Source: Hyphomonas johnsonii MHS-2 (GTDB taxonomy: Bacteria; Pseudomonadota; Alphaproteobacteria; Caulobacterales; Hyphomonadaceae). Taken from it: a stretch of 64,000 nucleotides of DNA. The notes below the pieces were generated by a model. It was not told where the DNA came from. It saw only the letters and a list, made by a program, of their open reading frames with translations, and ran no database searches. Below, one piece after another: positions 1 through 10,721 of the stretch (within the stretch, counting starts at the first letter, position 1; every line of letters begins with the position of its first letter). The position numbers and the translations under genes are program-made. The stretch is from NCBI RefSeq assembly GCF_000685275.1, contig NZ_ARYK01000001.1, positions 496,001-560,000 of the forward strand. Direction: 5' to 3'.

Positions 1-671
1 ACGTCGATGCCTTTCGGCGAAGCGGCCTTGAGCGCGCTGACCAGGCCGGCAAATCCGCCAGCTTCCTTGTAGTCAATGACATGGTCGGCGCCGAGCGACT
101 TCACGAACGCACACTTTTCCGGGCCGCCTGCAGATCCGATCACGGTGCAGCCCTTGTTCTTGGCAATCTGCACGACGGTCGATCCGACGGCACCGGCTGA
201 GCCGGACACGAACACGGTGTCGCCTTCCTTCAGTTCGGCAATCCGCAGGAGACCGACATAGGCCGTCAGGCCGGGCATGCCGGCGACACCCAGAAATGCG
301 CTTTCGGGCAGGCCGACATCCGGCAGTTTCTGGACCATCGCCGCTGCGGGTGCTGCCACCCAGGCCGTGCGCCAGCCAAGCATGGACGATACGAGATCAC
401 CCACCTTGTAGTCAGGATGGGCTGATGCCGTGACGCGGCCGACAGCGCCGCCCTGCATGGTTTCACCGATCTGGAACGGCGGCACATAGCTCTCGCGGTC
501 GTGCATCCGGCCGCGCATGTAGGGATCAACCGACATCCATTCGTTCTGTACCTGGATTTCGCCATCCTTGGGTTCGGCGATCTCGATGGTCGTTTTGGCA
601 AAGTTCTGTGGTTTCGGCATGCCTTCGGGGCGTGAGGCGAGGGCCCATTCAGTCGACTTCAGAGTGGCCAT
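1..671 (-). CDS. NADP-dependent MDR oxidoreductase (CurA/YncB-like), 3' end outside window
   Basis: Reading the complement from ATG at 671 gives an uninterrupted frame of 223 codons that runs off the left edge, so the C-terminus is missing. The N-terminus (MATLKSTEWALASRPEG) and the later stretch SVDPYMRGRM are typical of the zinc-free medium-chain reductase group that includes curcumin/alkenal reductases and leukotriene B4 dehydrogenase. The nucleotide-binding loop appears as SGSAGAVGS near residue 155. Members reduce alpha,beta-unsaturated ketones or aldehydes with NADPH in the cytosol. A second member of the same family lies at 18001-19023. The next gene on the right is divergent. Family assignment is firm; the substrate is unknown. 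Confidence 0.88.
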   Translation of the reverse strand, partial: MATLKSTEWALASRPEGMPKPQNFAKTTIEIAEPKDGEIQVQNEWMSVDPYMRGRMHDRESYVPPFQIGETMQGGAVGRVTASAHPDYKVGDLVSSMLGWRTAWVAAPAAAMVQKLPDVGLPESAFLGVAGMPGLTAYVGLLRIAELKEGDTVFVSGSAGAVGSTVVQIAKNKGCTVIGSAGGPEKCAFVKSLGADHVIDYKEAGGFAGLVSALKAASPKGID

Positions 672-841
672 TGCTTTGTCCTTCCTGTGTTTTCGTTGCC
701 GCTTAAGTGGACCGGGAGACAGCGCATGTGAAGGGGCAATGCAAGAATAAGCTGTTCGGACGGGGCCCGCCTTGCCCAATTCCGGAGCGACGCCTAGGTT
801 TCGCCGGTCAGGCAGGAACGCGCGAACGGGCAGGAAACAAC

Positions 842-1798
842 ATGACCACCAGACACCTTGTGGATCCGGAACTTCTGGAACTTGCGGAAACCTTCCCGTC
901 ACTGGACCTCAGGCCCGACACGCTCCCCGCGATCAGGGACATGTCGGCCGGGATGGTCGTGTTGGGAGAGCCGTCAGCCTTCGGCGTCACGCGGCGCGAA
1001 GTGATGGTCCCCGGCCTCGGTGGCGCACCGGACGTGCGCTGCCTCGTCTACGAACCGGCAGCGAAGGGCAAGGACCGGCCTGCCTTCCTGCACATCCATG
1101 GCGGCGGCTACATGCTTGGCGCGCCGGAAGGATCGGACGTACGCAATATCCGTGTCGCAGCCCGGCTCGGCGCGGTTGTCGTGTCGCCGGCCTACCGGCT
1201 GGCCCCTGAGACGCGATATCCCGGCCCACTGGATGATTGCGCCGCCACGCTGGCCTGGATCGTTGCCAATGCAGTGCCGCTGGGCATCGACGTGTCGCGC
1301 ATCGCAGTTGGCGGCGACAGTGCGGGTGGCGGCCTCGCGGCGGGACTGGCCCTGCGTGCGCGCGACGAAGGCCTGGTCCGCATCGCGTTCCAGCACCTCG
1401 TCTACCCCATGCTGGATGACCGCACGACGGCAGATGATGCAACCCTGGACCCGGTGCTCGGCGAATTCATCTGGACTCCGGCGGCCAACCGGGCGGGCTG
1501 GGCCGCCTATCTGGGCGGGCACACGCCCCAGGCGCCCGCGGTGCCGGCCCGGGCCAGCGACCTGTCCGGCCTGCCGCCCACCTGGATCGGCATTGGCGGG
1601 CTGGACCTGTTTCTCGACGAGAACATCAGCTACGCCCGCCGCCTGATCGCGGCGGGGGTCACGACGGAATTCATCATCTATCCTGCTGCTTATCACGGCT
1701 TCCAGTTCGAGTTGCGCGCAGCCGTCACGCAGCGGTTCGAGAAGGATTACCTGGCCTCGCTGGCGCGCGGGCTCGGCTGTGACCTTGCTGCAACCTGA
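842..1798 (+). CDS. Alpha/beta hydrolase, hormone-sensitive lipase family esterase
   Basis: A 318-residue esterase of the HSL (family IV) type. The oxyanion-hole motif HGGGY is at residues 86-90, the nucleophile elbow GDSAGG puts Ser160 in place, and Asp255 (GGLDLFLDE) and His285 (YHGF) complete the triad. There is no signal peptide, so it is probably cytosolic and acts on short acyl esters. The frame is open upstream to 707, but I start at 842 because AGGAA lies just before it and the protein then begins like family members (MTTRHLVDPE). It is divergent from the partial oxidoreductase on its left. The natural substrate is not evident. Confidence 0.9.
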   Translation: MTTRHLVDPELLELAETFPSLDLRPDTLPAIRDMSAGMVVLGEPSAFGVTRREVMVPGLGGAPDVRCLVYEPAAKGKDRPAFLHIHGGGYMLGAPEGSDVRNIRVAARLGAVVVSPAYRLAPETRYPGPLDDCAATLAWIVANAVPLGIDVSRIAVGGDSAGGGLAAGLALRARDEGLVRIAFQHLVYPMLDDRTTADDATLDPVLGEFIWTPAANRAGWAAYLGGHTPQAPAVPARASDLSGLPPTWIGIGGLDLFLDENISYARRLIAAGVTTEFIIYPAAYHGFQFELRAAVTQRFEKDYLASLARGLGCDLAAT

Positions 1799-1884
1799 CG
1801 CGAACGGTCGCAGTCATTGCTGACCGCGGCTCTTGCGGCACGGGGCGATGCGGTGTCATGTCGGCGCAGGAGAGGGCCGAAATC

Positions 1885-2808
1885 ATGACCAGATTGAAAG
1901 TGGGCGTTGCGGGCGCCGGCGTGTTCGGGAACTATCACGCGCAGAAAGCGGCCGCCTCGGCGCGCACGGATTTCATGGGCGTCTATGACCTGGACCAGGC
2001 GCGGGCCGAACGGGTCGCCAGCACATTCGGCGCGCCGGGCGTGTCAGACTACCGCGCATTCCTGGAAATGTGCGACGCCATCGTGATCGCCGTTCCGGCG
2101 ACGTTCCACGAACCGCTGGCACGCGAGGCCATCGAAGCGCACTGTCATGTCTTGGTGGAGAAACCGCTCGCACTGTCCGGCAAGGCGGCGCGTGACCTGG
2201 CGGACGAAGCCGCTGCCCGGGGGCGCATCCTCCAGGTCGGCCACCAAGAGCGGTTTGTCGCAAGGGCCATGGGTGTGCTCGCCATCGAAGAGCCGCCGCT
2301 CTTGATCGAGTCCGTCCGGGCCGGCCCGCCTGCACCTGAAAACCGGGCAGGTGACGTGTCGGTGATCTGGGATCTGATGATCCATGATCTAGACCTTGCC
2401 GCCATGATGCTCGGCACCGAATTCAACGGCGTGATGGCCAGCGGCCGGCGTGTGCATTCAGCCCATCTTGATGAAGCCAGCGCACAGTTCACCTATGCCA
2501 GTGGCGGCGTCGCCCGCCTGCGCGCCAGCCGGGCGGCTGAAGTGCGCGAACGTACGATGCGCGTGGTCTATCCGTCCGGCGAGATCGCCATCGACTTCCT
2601 GTCGCGCAAACTCGAGAATACGACACCCTATGAAGTGCGGGTCGATATCGCCGCGGACCTGCCCGATCCGCTCGGCGCGGCCGACGAGGGGTTCTACGCT
2701 GCCTGCCTCGGCCTTGCCCGCAGCCCGGTACCGGCGCACGGCGCCGTCGCGGCGGTCGCGATGGCTGAAGCCGCCGAAGCGATTGCGCTGGCGAAGGTCG
2801 ACGCCTGA
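1885..2808 (+). CDS. Gfo/Idh/MocA family NAD(P)-dependent oxidoreductase
   Basis: A 307-residue dehydrogenase with an N-terminal Rossmann fold (GAGVFG at residues 10-15) and the family signature EKPLA at 92-96. IWDLMIHDLD near residue 170 supplies the Asp/His pair usual at the active site. Relatives oxidise or reduce sugars, inositols and related polyols. An in-frame ATG at 1858 exists, but AGGAGAGG at 1868-1875 is well placed for 1885, so I take that one. It ends two bases before the convergent pth gene. The substrate is unknown. Confidence 0.87.
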   Translation: MTRLKVGVAGAGVFGNYHAQKAAASARTDFMGVYDLDQARAERVASTFGAPGVSDYRAFLEMCDAIVIAVPATFHEPLAREAIEAHCHVLVEKPLALSGKAARDLADEAAARGRILQVGHQERFVARAMGVLAIEEPPLLIESVRAGPPAPENRAGDVSVIWDLMIHDLDLAAMMLGTEFNGVMASGRRVHSAHLDEASAQFTYASGGVARLRASRAAEVRERTMRVVYPSGEIAIDFLSRKLENTTPYEVRVDIAADLPDPLGAADEGFYAACLGLARSPVPAHGAVAAVAMAEAAEAIALAKVDA

Positions 2809-2809
2809 C

Positions 2810-3424
2810 CTAGTCCCGGTTCGATTGCCTGGGATCGTTCTTGGGGGCCGGTGCGAGACGCATGACTTCTGTCTGGAAGCGCTCGTCGTCACCGGCGACC
2901 AGCAGGGGCAAGGCTCCGGAAATCGCTTTCTGGAGCGGCTCAAACCAGGCCTGGTCAGCTTTCGAGAAGTCGGACAGGACGTAGGGCATCACATGCGACT
3001 TGTCGCCGGGGTGGCCGATGCCGATGCGCACGCGGCGGACATTTTCCCCGAGGTGCGCAATCATCGACCGGACGCCGTTATTGCCGGAATGACCGCCGCC
3101 TCGCTTCACGCGCATGCGGCCCGGCGCAAGATCGATCTCGTCGTGAAACACGGTCACGTCTTCAGGCGCCAGCTTGTAGAACGTCACGGCCTTGGACAGC
3201 GCGCGACCGGATTCATTGTAGAAGGTTTCGGGTTTGACGAGCAGCGTCCTGATCCGGCCAGATGCCGTTTCGATCGTGCCTTCGGAAATCTGGCTTTCGA
3301 ATTTGGATCGCCATGGCTGGAAATCGTGCTCGGCGTGGATTCGGTCCAGAACCAGAAACCCGGCATTGTGCCGGTTGCCCGCATATTTCGCGCCGGGATT
3401 TCCCTGGCCTGCGAGGATCAACAT
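2810..3424 (-). CDS. pth: Peptidyl-tRNA hydrolase
   Basis: This 204-residue enzyme frees tRNA from prematurely released peptidyl-tRNA in the cytosol. GQGNPG at residues 6-11, the catalytic His in NRHNAGF (residue 19) and the FHDEIDL motif match bacterial Pth. The frame extends upstream to 3490, but the start at 3424 gives the normal N-terminus (MLILAGQGNPG) and has GGGAG upstream. It follows rplY on the same strand with 86 bases between, the usual rplY-pth arrangement in this class. A short Pro/Lys-rich tail follows the conserved domain, as often in alphaproteobacteria. Confidence 0.96.
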   Translation of the reverse strand: MLILAGQGNPGAKYAGNRHNAGFLVLDRIHAEHDFQPWRSKFESQISEGTIETASGRIRTLLVKPETFYNESGRALSKAVTFYKLAPEDVTVFHDEIDLAPGRMRVKRGGGHSGNNGVRSMIAHLGENVRRVRIGIGHPGDKSHVMPYVLSDFSKADQAWFEPLQKAISGALPLLVAGDDERFQTEVMRLAPAPKNDPRQSNRD

Positions 3425-3510
3425 GGGGGTCGCTCCCTCGTCCGATCGTGCAGGAGATGGCCGCGTGCCTGGACTGAAAAGTCCAAGCACGCTGAGCCAG
3501 ACCGAACGGA

Positions 3511-4170
3511 TCAGTCTTCGCCGCCTTCGGCTTCGTCTTCCGCGTCAGCACCCTCGGCCTCGGCCTCGGCAGCATCAGTCTCTTCATCCGTTTCCGCAAC
3601 GGAAGCGCGGCCGGCAATCGTGGCGATCGTGAAGTCGCGATCCGTGATGGTCGGCTCTGCGTCCGATGGCAGCTTGATGTCGGAGATTTTCACGTTGTCG
3701 CCCACTTCGAGCGCCGAAACGTCGGCCTCGAGGTATTCCGGAATGCTGCCAGCCGGAACGAGCAGTTCCACGGCGTGGCGCACGACGTTGAGCGTGCCGC
3801 CCTTCTTCAGGCCAGGCGAAACGGCTTCACCGACGAAGTGAACCGTCACTTCGACCTTGATCTTCTGGTCGGCCTTGACGCGGAACAGGTCGACATGGAC
3901 GGGCCGGTCGGAAATCGGGTGCATCTGGATCGCCTGCGGGATCACGAGTTGCTTTTCGCCCTTGTGAACCAGCGTTGCTGTCGAAGACAGGAATTGTCCC
4001 GTTTCAATGGCTTTCAGGACTTCTGCGAGGCGCAGGTTGATCGGCACGGGCTTTTCGTCGCCGCCGTACAGCACGCCTGGCACGAAGCCGTTATTGCGGG
4101 CTTCACGCGCGCCGCCGGTGCCGGTGCGCTCGCGCACTTCGACATTGAACATGATCTGCTTCTTGGACAT
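3511..4170 (-). CDS. rplY: 50S ribosomal protein L25, long CTC/TL5 form
   Basis: This 219-residue protein binds 5S rRNA. The N-terminal domain begins MSKKQIMFNVEVRERTG, followed by a CTC-type beta domain and a very acidic Glu/Asp/Ala-rich tail over the last 30 or so residues. The length fits the two-domain CTC form rather than the short E. coli type. The start at 4170 is preceded by AAAGGA; a longer reading back to 4233 would add an arginine-rich stretch not typical of the family. It is upstream of pth on the same strand. Confidence 0.95.
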   Translation of the reverse strand: MSKKQIMFNVEVRERTGTGGAREARNNGFVPGVLYGGDEKPVPINLRLAEVLKAIETGQFLSSTATLVHKGEKQLVIPQAIQMHPISDRPVHVDLFRVKADQKIKVEVTVHFVGEAVSPGLKKGGTLNVVRHAVELLVPAGSIPEYLEADVSALEVGDNVKISDIKLPSDAEPTITDRDFTIATIAGRASVAETDEETDAAEAEAEGADAEDEAEGGED

Positions 4171-4416
4171 TTGTTTTCCTTTCGCCCTGAAGTCCGCCGC
4201 CGGACGCCCGGACGGTGACAGCCTGACACGCACGGCCTTGCGCCGTCGTTTCCAGTCGGCGCCTATAGGCGATCAGCCCCGTGCTGGCAAGCAGGCAGGG
4301 CAGGCGGCGTCCATCCGCTGCGGGGCAACGGGCGAGCCTTTTTGATATCCGTGTTTGCGTCGGTGGGCGATCTGCGAAAAGAATAAGAGAAAAAACCGCT
4401 GGGAAGGATACGCAAC

Positions 4417-4683
4417 ATGGCTGAACAGCCCCCCGAAATCGATGGAAAAGCCTATTGGCGCGCCGTGCTCCGCCTGACTCTCGGCCTGCTGGCGGTCTGG
4501 TTCGCGGTGTCCTTTGGCGCAGGAATTCTGCTGCGCGACTGGCTGGATGGCCTGTCCATCGGTGGCGCGCCACTCGGTTTCTGGTTCGCGCAACAGGGGT
4601 CGATCTACGTTTTTGTGGCCCTGATCTTCTACTATTGCTTCGCCATGAGACGGCTGGAGCGCAAATTTGGCGTGAAGGGCTAG
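4417..4683 (+). CDS. DUF4212 small subunit of a sodium:solute symporter
   Basis: An 88-residue inner-membrane protein with two hydrophobic segments (about 20-40 and 55-78), a tryptophan-rich N-terminus and a basic end (RRLERKFG). This is the DUF4212 family, which is nearly always encoded just before a VC_2705-type sodium:solute symporter, as here (6 bases between). It is probably an accessory subunit needed for carboxylate uptake. Confidence 0.9.
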   Translation: MAEQPPEIDGKAYWRAVLRLTLGLLAVWFAVSFGAGILLRDWLDGLSIGGAPLGFWFAQQGSIYVFVALIFYYCFAMRRLERKFGVKG

Positions 4684-4689
4684 AGACGC

Positions 4690-6468
4690 ATGGATTGGAC
4701 GCTTTTCTGGGTTTTCACGACCTTTGCCCTGTATATTGGTATCGCCGTCTGGGCACGGGCCGGTTCCACCAATGACTTCTATGTCGCCGGCCACGGTGTC
4801 CACCCCGTCGTCAACGGCATGGCGACCGCGGCGGACTGGATGTCGGCCGCCTCGTTCCTGTCCATGGCCGGGCTGATTGCCGGGCTGGGCTATGGCGGCT
4901 CGGTCTACCTGATGGGGTGGACTGGCGGCTATGTCTTGCTCGCCCTCCTGCTCGCCCCCTTCCTGCGCGAGTTCGGCAAGTTCACCGTGCCGGATTTCGT
5001 GGGTGACCGCTATTACAGTGACACGGCTCGTGTCGTCGCCGTGATCTGCGCGCTGTTCGTGTCCTTCACCTATATCGCGGGGCAGATGTCTGGCGTCGGC
5101 CTCGCCTTCTCCCGCTTCCTCGGCGTCGATTTCAACACGGGCATCTTTGTCGGCATGGGCATTGTCTTCTTCTATGCCGTGCTGGGTGGCATGAAGGGCG
5201 TTACCTATACCCAGGTCGCCCAGTATTGTGTCCTGATATTCGCCTATACTGTGCCCGCTATCTTCATCTCGCTGATGCTGACCGGCAATCCGGTGCCGCA
5301 GCTCGGGTTCATTTCCGAGGTCAAGGGCGAGGGCATCTCGATGCTGCAGAAGCTGAACGAGACCGTCACCGGTCTCGGCTTTGCCGAGTATACGAGCACG
5401 AACAAGACGGTGTTTGATGTCTTCTGCATCACCGCGGCCCTGATGTTCGGCACCGCCGGCCTGCCGCATGTCATCGTCCGCTTCTTTACCGTTCCGCGCG
5501 CGGCCGACGCCCGCCTGTCAGCCGGTTGGGCGCTCGTGTTCATCGCTCTGCTCTACACGGTGGCCCCGGCGGTCGGCGCCTTCGCGCGTCTCAACGTGAC
5601 CAGCTCGGTCAATGAAACCACCTATGTGCCCGCGGCGTCATACGAAGCCGACGCTGCAACCCTGATCGCGCAGGGGACCGTGCCGAGCCCGGCCTGGTTC
5701 GCGAACTGGGAAAAGACCGGTCTGGTGGCCTTCGACGACCTGAACAATGATGGCCGCATGCAGATTCGCGGGCCCGCCTCACCGGACGGCCTTTCCAACG
5801 AGGTCACGATCAACAACGACATCTACGTGCTGGCCAATCCGGAGATCGCCAAACTGCCGGACTGGGTGATCGGCCTTGTCGTCGCCGGCGGCCTGGCTGC
5901 CGCCCTGTCGACGGCTGCGGGCCTCCTGATGGTGATCTCCTCGGCAATCAGCCACGACCTTTGCCGACGAACCTTCTTCAAGGGGATGACCGACAAGGCG
6001 GAACTGCGTGTCGCGCGCGGGGCCGCTGCGGGCGCGGTCGTGGCGGCCGGGTTCATGGGCATCTATTCCGCCAAGCTTGCCTTCGTCGCGCAGGTCGTCG
6101 CCTTCGCATTCGGGCTTGCGGCGGCATCCCTCTTTCCCGTCATCCTGCTCGGCATCTTCTGGAAGCGCATGAACCGGGAAGGGGCAATCGCCGCGATGCT
6201 GTCCGGCCTGATCCCGACCTTCGCCTATATCTGGCACTTCAAGCTCGGCACCGGGAAAGCTGCGACAGCGGCCGACTGGTTTCTCGGCGTGTCGCCGGAG
6301 GGGATCGGATTCGTGTTCATGTTCGTCGCGCTGATCGTCGGCATCATCGTGTCGCTGGCAACCAAGCCGCCGCCGCAGGATATCCAGGATCTCGTGGAGG
6401 ACATTCGCGTGCCGGGCACGCGCAGCAGTCACGGGATCGCTGATGCCGGCATGAAGCCTGTCGCGTGA
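4690..6468 (+). CDS. Sodium:solute symporter (SSS family, acetate/short-chain carboxylate type)
   Basis: A 592-residue polytopic transporter with about 13 hydrophobic segments. [20 protein letters not shown] near the N-terminus and PDFVGDRY are typical of the ActP/VC_2705 branch. A hydrophilic insert at about residues 310-385 separates membrane blocks, as in other long members paired with DUF4212 proteins. It is translated right after the small subunit and is followed 85 bases later by acetyl-CoA synthetase, so acetate or another small carboxylate is the likely cargo. Confidence 0.9.
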   Translation: MDWTLFWVFTTFALYIGIAVWARAGSTNDFYVAGHGVHPVVNGMATAADWMSAASFLSMAGLIAGLGYGGSVYLMGWTGGYVLLALLLAPFLREFGKFTVPDFVGDRYYSDTARVVAVICALFVSFTYIAGQMSGVGLAFSRFLGVDFNTGIFVGMGIVFFYAVLGGMKGVTYTQVAQYCVLIFAYTVPAIFISLMLTGNPVPQLGFISEVKGEGISMLQKLNETVTGLGFAEYTSTNKTVFDVFCITAALMFGTAGLPHVIVRFFTVPRAADARLSAGWALVFIALLYTVAPAVGAFARLNVTSSVNETTYVPAASYEADAATLIAQGTVPSPAWFANWEKTGLVAFDDLNNDGRMQIRGPASPDGLSNEVTINNDIYVLANPEIAKLPDWVIGLVVAGGLAAALSTAAGLLMVISSAISHDLCRRTFFKGMTDKAELRVARGAAAGAVVAAGFMGIYSAKLAFVAQVVAFAFGLAAASLFPVILLGIFWKRMNREGAIAAMLSGLIPTFAYIWHFKLGTGKAATAADWFLGVSPEGIGFVFMFVALIVGIIVSLATKPPPQDIQDLVEDIRVPGTRSSHGIADAGMKPVA

Positions 6469-6490
6469 GCCCAGCGCGGGCTTTCGCCTT
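6468..6490 (+). terminator. Weak hairpin right after the symporter stop codon
   Basis: Arms AGCCC (6468-6472) and GGGCT (6478-6482) enclose a 5-base loop and are followed by TTCGCCTT. The stem is only five pairs and the T tract is poor, so it may be a partial terminator between the symporter and acs. Confidence 0.35.
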
Positions 6491-6553
6491 CTCAACCATG
6501 ATGCGGGTCTGATAAGACAGAACCGGAACGCAATACCAGAGGAACCATTCGCA

Positions 6554-8509
6554 ATGACCGAAGCGAGCAAAACCTATCCAGTCCAGGCCGAATTTGCCGC
6601 CAAGGCAAACCTGACCCCCGAAAAATACCGGGAGATGTACGCCGCATCCATCGCCGACCCCGAGGCGTTCTGGAGCGAGCACGGCAAGCGGCTCGACTGG
6701 ATCAAGCCGTACACAATTGCCAAGGATGTGTCCTGGGAGGCCAGCGACCTGCACGTGAAATGGTTTGCCGACGGCGAACTCAATGTGTCTGCCAACTGTA
6801 TCGACCGCCACCTCGCCACCAGAGGCGACAAGCCCGCCTTCATCTGGGAGGGCGACGATCCGGCAGACAGCCATACCGTCACCTACAAGCAGCTCCACGG
6901 CGCCGTCTGCAAGTTTGCGAATGTCCTGAAGAAGCTCGGCGTCAAGAAGGGCGACCGGGTCACCATCTACATGCCGATGATCCTCGAGGCGACCTATGCC
7001 ATGCTGGCCTGTGCCCGCATCGGCGCGATTCACTCCATCGTGTTTGGTGGCTTTTCACCGGAAGCCCTGGCGGGGCGTATCGTCGACTGTGAATCCGAGG
7101 TGCTGATCACGGCCGACGAGGGCGTTCGCGGTGGCCGCAAGGTGCCGCTCAAGGTCAACGCAGACGCCGCCGCGAAGATCGCGAAGGGCATGGTGAAGAA
7201 GATGCTGGTCGTGCGCCGCACCGGCGCCGAAGTTGCGATGGAGGAAGGCCGGGATGTCTGGCTCGACGAGATTGGCGCTACCGTCTCGGCCGATTGCCCG
7301 CCTGAGCCGATGAAAGCGACCGACCCTCTCTTCATCCTCTACACGTCCGGGTCGACCGGAAAGCCCAAGGGTGTCCTGCACGGCACGGGCGGCTATCTCG
7401 TCTGGGCGGCAATGACCCATGAATACGTATTCGATCTCAAGGAAGATGACGTGTTCTGGTGCTCGGCCGATGTCGGCTGGGTCACCGGCCACACGTACAT
7501 CGTCTACGGCCCGCTTGCGAACGGGGCGACCAGCGTGCTGTTCGAGGGCATTCCGACCTATCCGGACGCCAGCCGCTTCTGGCAGGCCTGCGACAAGCAC
7601 CAGGTGACGATCTTCTACACTGCGCCGACCGCGATACGGGCGCTCATGCGCGAAGGCTCCGGCCCGGTCGAAAAGGCGTCACGCAAATCGATCCGCCTGC
7701 TGGGCACGGTGGGTGAACCCATCAACCCGGAAGCCTGGGAATGGTACTACCATGTCGTCGGTGAGGCACGCTGCCCGATCGTCGATACATGGTGGCAGAC
7801 CGAAACCGGTGGCACCATGATCGTGCCGCTGCCGGGGGCGACCGACATGAAGCCGGGCGCTGGCAGCCATCCGTTCTTCGGTATCCAGCTTGAACTGGTT
7901 GATGCGGAAGGCCAGCGCCTTGACGGGGCCGCCGACGGAAACCTCCTGGTGACAGACAGCTGGCCCGGCCAGATGCAGACCGTGTATGGCGATCATGACC
8001 GTTTCCTCGAAACCTATTTTTCGGCCTATCCCGGCAAGTATTTCACCGGCGACGGATGCCGGCGCGACGAAGACGGGTTCTACTGGATTACCGGCAGGGT
8101 GGATGACGTGATCAATGTGTCCGGCCACCGGATGGGTACGGCGGAAGTCGAAAGCGCGCTGGTCAGCCATGATGCCGTCGCCGAAGCGGCGGTGGTCGGC
8201 TACCCGCACGACGTCAAAGGCCAGGGCATCTACGCCTATGTCACGGTGCGTCAGGGCGTCGTCGCCGACGAAGACCTTCGCCGCAGCCTTGTCCAGCATG
8301 TCAGGGCCGAGATCGGCCCGATCGCTTCACCGGACCTGATCCAGTTCGCGCCCGGCCTTCCCAAGACCCGGTCCGGAAAGATCATGCGGCGCATCCTGCG
8401 CAAGATTGCCGAGAACGAGTTCTCGAATCTTGGGGACACGTCGACGCTTGCCGATCCGGAAGTCGTTCATGACCTGGTGGAAAACCGGCAGAACCGCGGC
8501 TCGGCCTAG
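6554..8509 (+). CDS. acs: Acetyl-CoA synthetase
   Basis: A 651-residue, full-length AMP-forming acetate:CoA ligase. The P-loop [10 protein letters not shown] is near residue 265, WWQTETGG (motif A5) near 414, and the C-terminal [11 protein letters not shown] carries the catalytic lysine that is usually regulated by acetylation. It converts acetate, ATP and CoA to acetyl-CoA. Its place after the symporter suggests an acetate uptake and activation unit. Its TAG stop overlaps the stop codon of the convergent sensor kinase gene by four bases. Confidence 0.97.
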   Translation: MTEASKTYPVQAEFAAKANLTPEKYREMYAASIADPEAFWSEHGKRLDWIKPYTIAKDVSWEASDLHVKWFADGELNVSANCIDRHLATRGDKPAFIWEGDDPADSHTVTYKQLHGAVCKFANVLKKLGVKKGDRVTIYMPMILEATYAMLACARIGAIHSIVFGGFSPEALAGRIVDCESEVLITADEGVRGGRKVPLKVNADAAAKIAKGMVKKMLVVRRTGAEVAMEEGRDVWLDEIGATVSADCPPEPMKATDPLFILYTSGSTGKPKGVLHGTGGYLVWAAMTHEYVFDLKEDDVFWCSADVGWVTGHTYIVYGPLANGATSVLFEGIPTYPDASRFWQACDKHQVTIFYTAPTAIRALMREGSGPVEKASRKSIRLLGTVGEPINPEAWEWYYHVVGEARCPIVDTWWQTETGGTMIVPLPGATDMKPGAGSHPFFGIQLELVDAEGQRLDGAADGNLLVTDSWPGQMQTVYGDHDRFLETYFSAYPGKYFTGDGCRRDEDGFYWITGRVDDVINVSGHRMGTAEVESALVSHDAVAEAAVVGYPHDVKGQGIYAYVTVRQGVVADEDLRRSLVQHVRAEIGPIASPDLIQFAPGLPKTRSGKIMRRILRKIAENEFSNLGDTSTLADPEVVHDLVENRQNRGSA

Positions 8510-10110
8510 ATCGCCGGAAGGTCGACCACGAAACGCGCGCCGCCCGAGTCCCGGTTTTCGGCATAGACCTTGCCGCGATGGGTGGCCACGATTTGCTGGA
8601 CGATCGACAGGCCAAGGCCTGAATTGTTGCCAAAGGCTGTGCCCTTTGGCCGGTCGGTGTAGAACCGGTTGAAGATGGTCTCCAGCTTGTCGGCCGGCAC
8701 GCCGGGCCCGTCATCGTCGACCACGATGCGCGCGATCGTCTGCGGGCCGTCATTGGTCTGGTCCAGCTTGACGCGGACTTCGCCGCCTGGCGGAGAAAAG
8801 GATCGTGCATTGTCGATCAGGTTGCGAATGACCTGGCCCAGCGGGCCTTCGCGCGCCCGCACCAGCAGCCGCGCCCCCATCGTGGCGTCGTCGAACACCA
8901 CCGACACAGCGTCCGGGTTGTCGGACACGGCATCATAGGTGCGCACGACATCGCGCACGAAACGGGCAATATCGATCTGCTCGCTCGGCACGCGGGTCAT
9001 CTCGGCTTCCAGGCGCGAGGCGTTGGATATGTCCGTGATGAGACGATCCAGCCGTTTTACGTCCGATGCGATCACGTCTCTCAGCCGTTCGCTCGCGACG
9101 GGGTCGTTCTGCACGCGCTCCGCCGTTTCGACTGCAGAGCGGATCGATGTCAGGGGATTCTTCAGTTCGTGCGCCACGTCCGCGGCGAATTGTTCGTTGG
9201 CCTGGATCCGTTCCAGCAGGGCGTCCGTCATGCCCTGCATTGACGAGGCGAGATTGCCGATTTCGTCCTTGCGCCGGGTGATCGCCGGAATGTCGATCCG
9301 GTCGGACGCGCCGGACCGGATCCGGTCTGCCGCCAGCGACAGGCGGCGCATCGGACGGGCGATCCCCATGGTCAGCAGGAACGAAGTCACCAGCGCCACA
9401 AGCACAGCGACGCCGATGAACGGCACCAGCGCCGCCCGCTCGGACCGGATGATCTCGTCGATGTCGCTGGCTTCAAGTGTCAGCACGCCGACGACGGCCG
9501 ACACACGCTGTATCGGCATCGACACCGAAATGATGCGCTGGCCACGATCCGAAAACCGCTGGCTCGCCGCAACGTCGCCGAGGACCGCGCTTTCGAATTC
9601 TTCCTCGAAGGTCTGGGTCCGGACGGCCTCCGAACTGCGCCGGGGCATGATGGGCCCGAACACGCGGCCGGCCCATTCGGACATGGCCGCTCCGATCTTG
9701 GCAATCCTGCCGGGTTCCTTGAGGGGCGGAAGCGCGGCAATGTCCACCCGTTCGGACAGGTAGAAACTGTCGCCGACCAGGTCACCCGAAGGTGAGTAGA
9801 CGCGCGCCCGCACCCGCTCCGGCAGGTTCAGGCGCACAATGGTCTGCCGGGCGGCGTCGACATCGAGGCTCGGCTCGGGTGTCGTCGCGTCCTCGCCCAG
9901 CAGGTTGGTGAAGATCTGCGCCTGCGCGACGAGGTCCTGCTTCTTCGAGACCACGAAACCGGCCCGCATTTCATTCAGGACCATCGCGCCGATGATCAGG
10001 ACGGCCAGGCCGGCCAGGTTGGACGCAAAGATCAGCCGTGCGATCCGCGACCCCAGGAACATGGATCCGCGCCGTGACATTGGCAGTTTAGCGCGACTTT
10101 TCCTGGCCAT
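8506..10110 (-). CDS. chvG: Stimulus-sensing histidine kinase, ChvG/ExoS-like
   Basis: A 534-residue membrane sensor kinase. Transmembrane segments lie at about residues 26-48 and 229-250, flanking a periplasmic stimulus-sensing domain. HAMP and DHp domains follow, with His314 in [12 protein letters not shown], then an HATPase domain ([23 protein letters not shown]). This architecture is that of ChvG, the acid and envelope-stress sensor of alphaproteobacteria. The probable partner regulator is at 11771-12463 on the same strand, but three unrelated genes lie between. I chose ATG at 10110 over TTG at 10119. Its stop overlaps the acs stop. Confidence 0.85.
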   Translation of the reverse strand: MARKSRAKLPMSRRGSMFLGSRIARLIFASNLAGLAVLIIGAMVLNEMRAGFVVSKKQDLVAQAQIFTNLLGEDATTPEPSLDVDAARQTIVRLNLPERVRARVYSPSGDLVGDSFYLSERVDIAALPPLKEPGRIAKIGAAMSEWAGRVFGPIMPRRSSEAVRTQTFEEEFESAVLGDVAASQRFSDRGQRIISVSMPIQRVSAVVGVLTLEASDIDEIIRSERAALVPFIGVAVLVALVTSFLLTMGIARPMRRLSLAADRIRSGASDRIDIPAITRRKDEIGNLASSMQGMTDALLERIQANEQFAADVAHELKNPLTSIRSAVETAERVQNDPVASERLRDVIASDVKRLDRLITDISNASRLEAEMTRVPSEQIDIARFVRDVVRTYDAVSDNPDAVSVVFDDATMGARLLVRAREGPLGQVIRNLIDNARSFSPPGGEVRVKLDQTNDGPQTIARIVVDDDGPGVPADKLETIFNRFYTDRPKGTAFGNNSGLGLSIVQQIVATHRGKVYAENRDSGGARFVVDLPAI

Positions 10111-10143
10111 CGGGTTCAACCTGGTTGTGGAGTGCGGCGAATC

Positions 10144-10608
10144 TCAGGCGTCCGCAGCAACGCGCATGCTGATGATCTTGTCAGGATTGCGCGGCGGCTC
10201 GCCTTTCGCAAGCTGGTCGACCACGTCCATGCCTTCGGTGACCTTGCCCCAAACCGTGTATTGGTTGTCCAGGAAGCTGGCATCATCGAAGCAGATGAAG
10301 AACTGGCTGTTCGCGGAGTTCGGCGCGGACGTGCGCGCCATCGAGCAGGTGCCGCGCACGTGTGGCTCGGCGTTGAACTCGGCCTTGATGTCAGGCTTGC
10401 TGGATCCGCCGGTACCATTGCCTTTCGGGCAGCCGACCTGGGCCATGAAGCCCGGGATCACGCGGTGGAAGACGATTCCGTCATAAAATTCTTCCCGGGC
10501 GAGTTCCTTGATTCGTGCGACATGGCCGGGGGCCAGGTCCGGACGAAGCGTAATCGTCACGGGGCCTTTGGAGGTTTCAAGAAGCAGTGTATTTTCAAGG
10601 TCTGTCAT
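10144..10608 (-). CDS. Cyclophilin-type peptidyl-prolyl cis-trans isomerase (cytosolic, PpiB-like)
   Basis: A 154-residue cyclophilin. FHRVIPGFMAQVG, the SMARTSAPNSANSQFFI stretch and the LDNQYTVWGKV block are the standard catalytic core, with the Arg of FHR and the Phe of QFF in place. It has no signal peptide, so it is probably cytosolic. The start at 10608 has AGGAA upstream; an upstream-extended frame to 10791 is not supported. It lies 33 bases upstream of the sensor kinase on the same strand and may be cotranscribed with it. Confidence 0.94.
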   Translation of the reverse strand: MTDLENTLLLETSKGPVTITLRPDLAPGHVARIKELAREEFYDGIVFHRVIPGFMAQVGCPKGNGTGGSSKPDIKAEFNAEPHVRGTCSMARTSAPNSANSQFFICFDDASFLDNQYTVWGKVTEGMDVVDQLAKGEPPRNPDKIISMRVAADA

Positions 10609-10721
10609 GGGAAGTTCCTGATCTGAAGAGGGCTGTCCTGACTGGCTATTGAATGAAGGCGATGGCGGCAAGCCCGCGAGACATGTTAATGTGACGGCAT
10701 AACCACTGGTTGGACAGGCGA

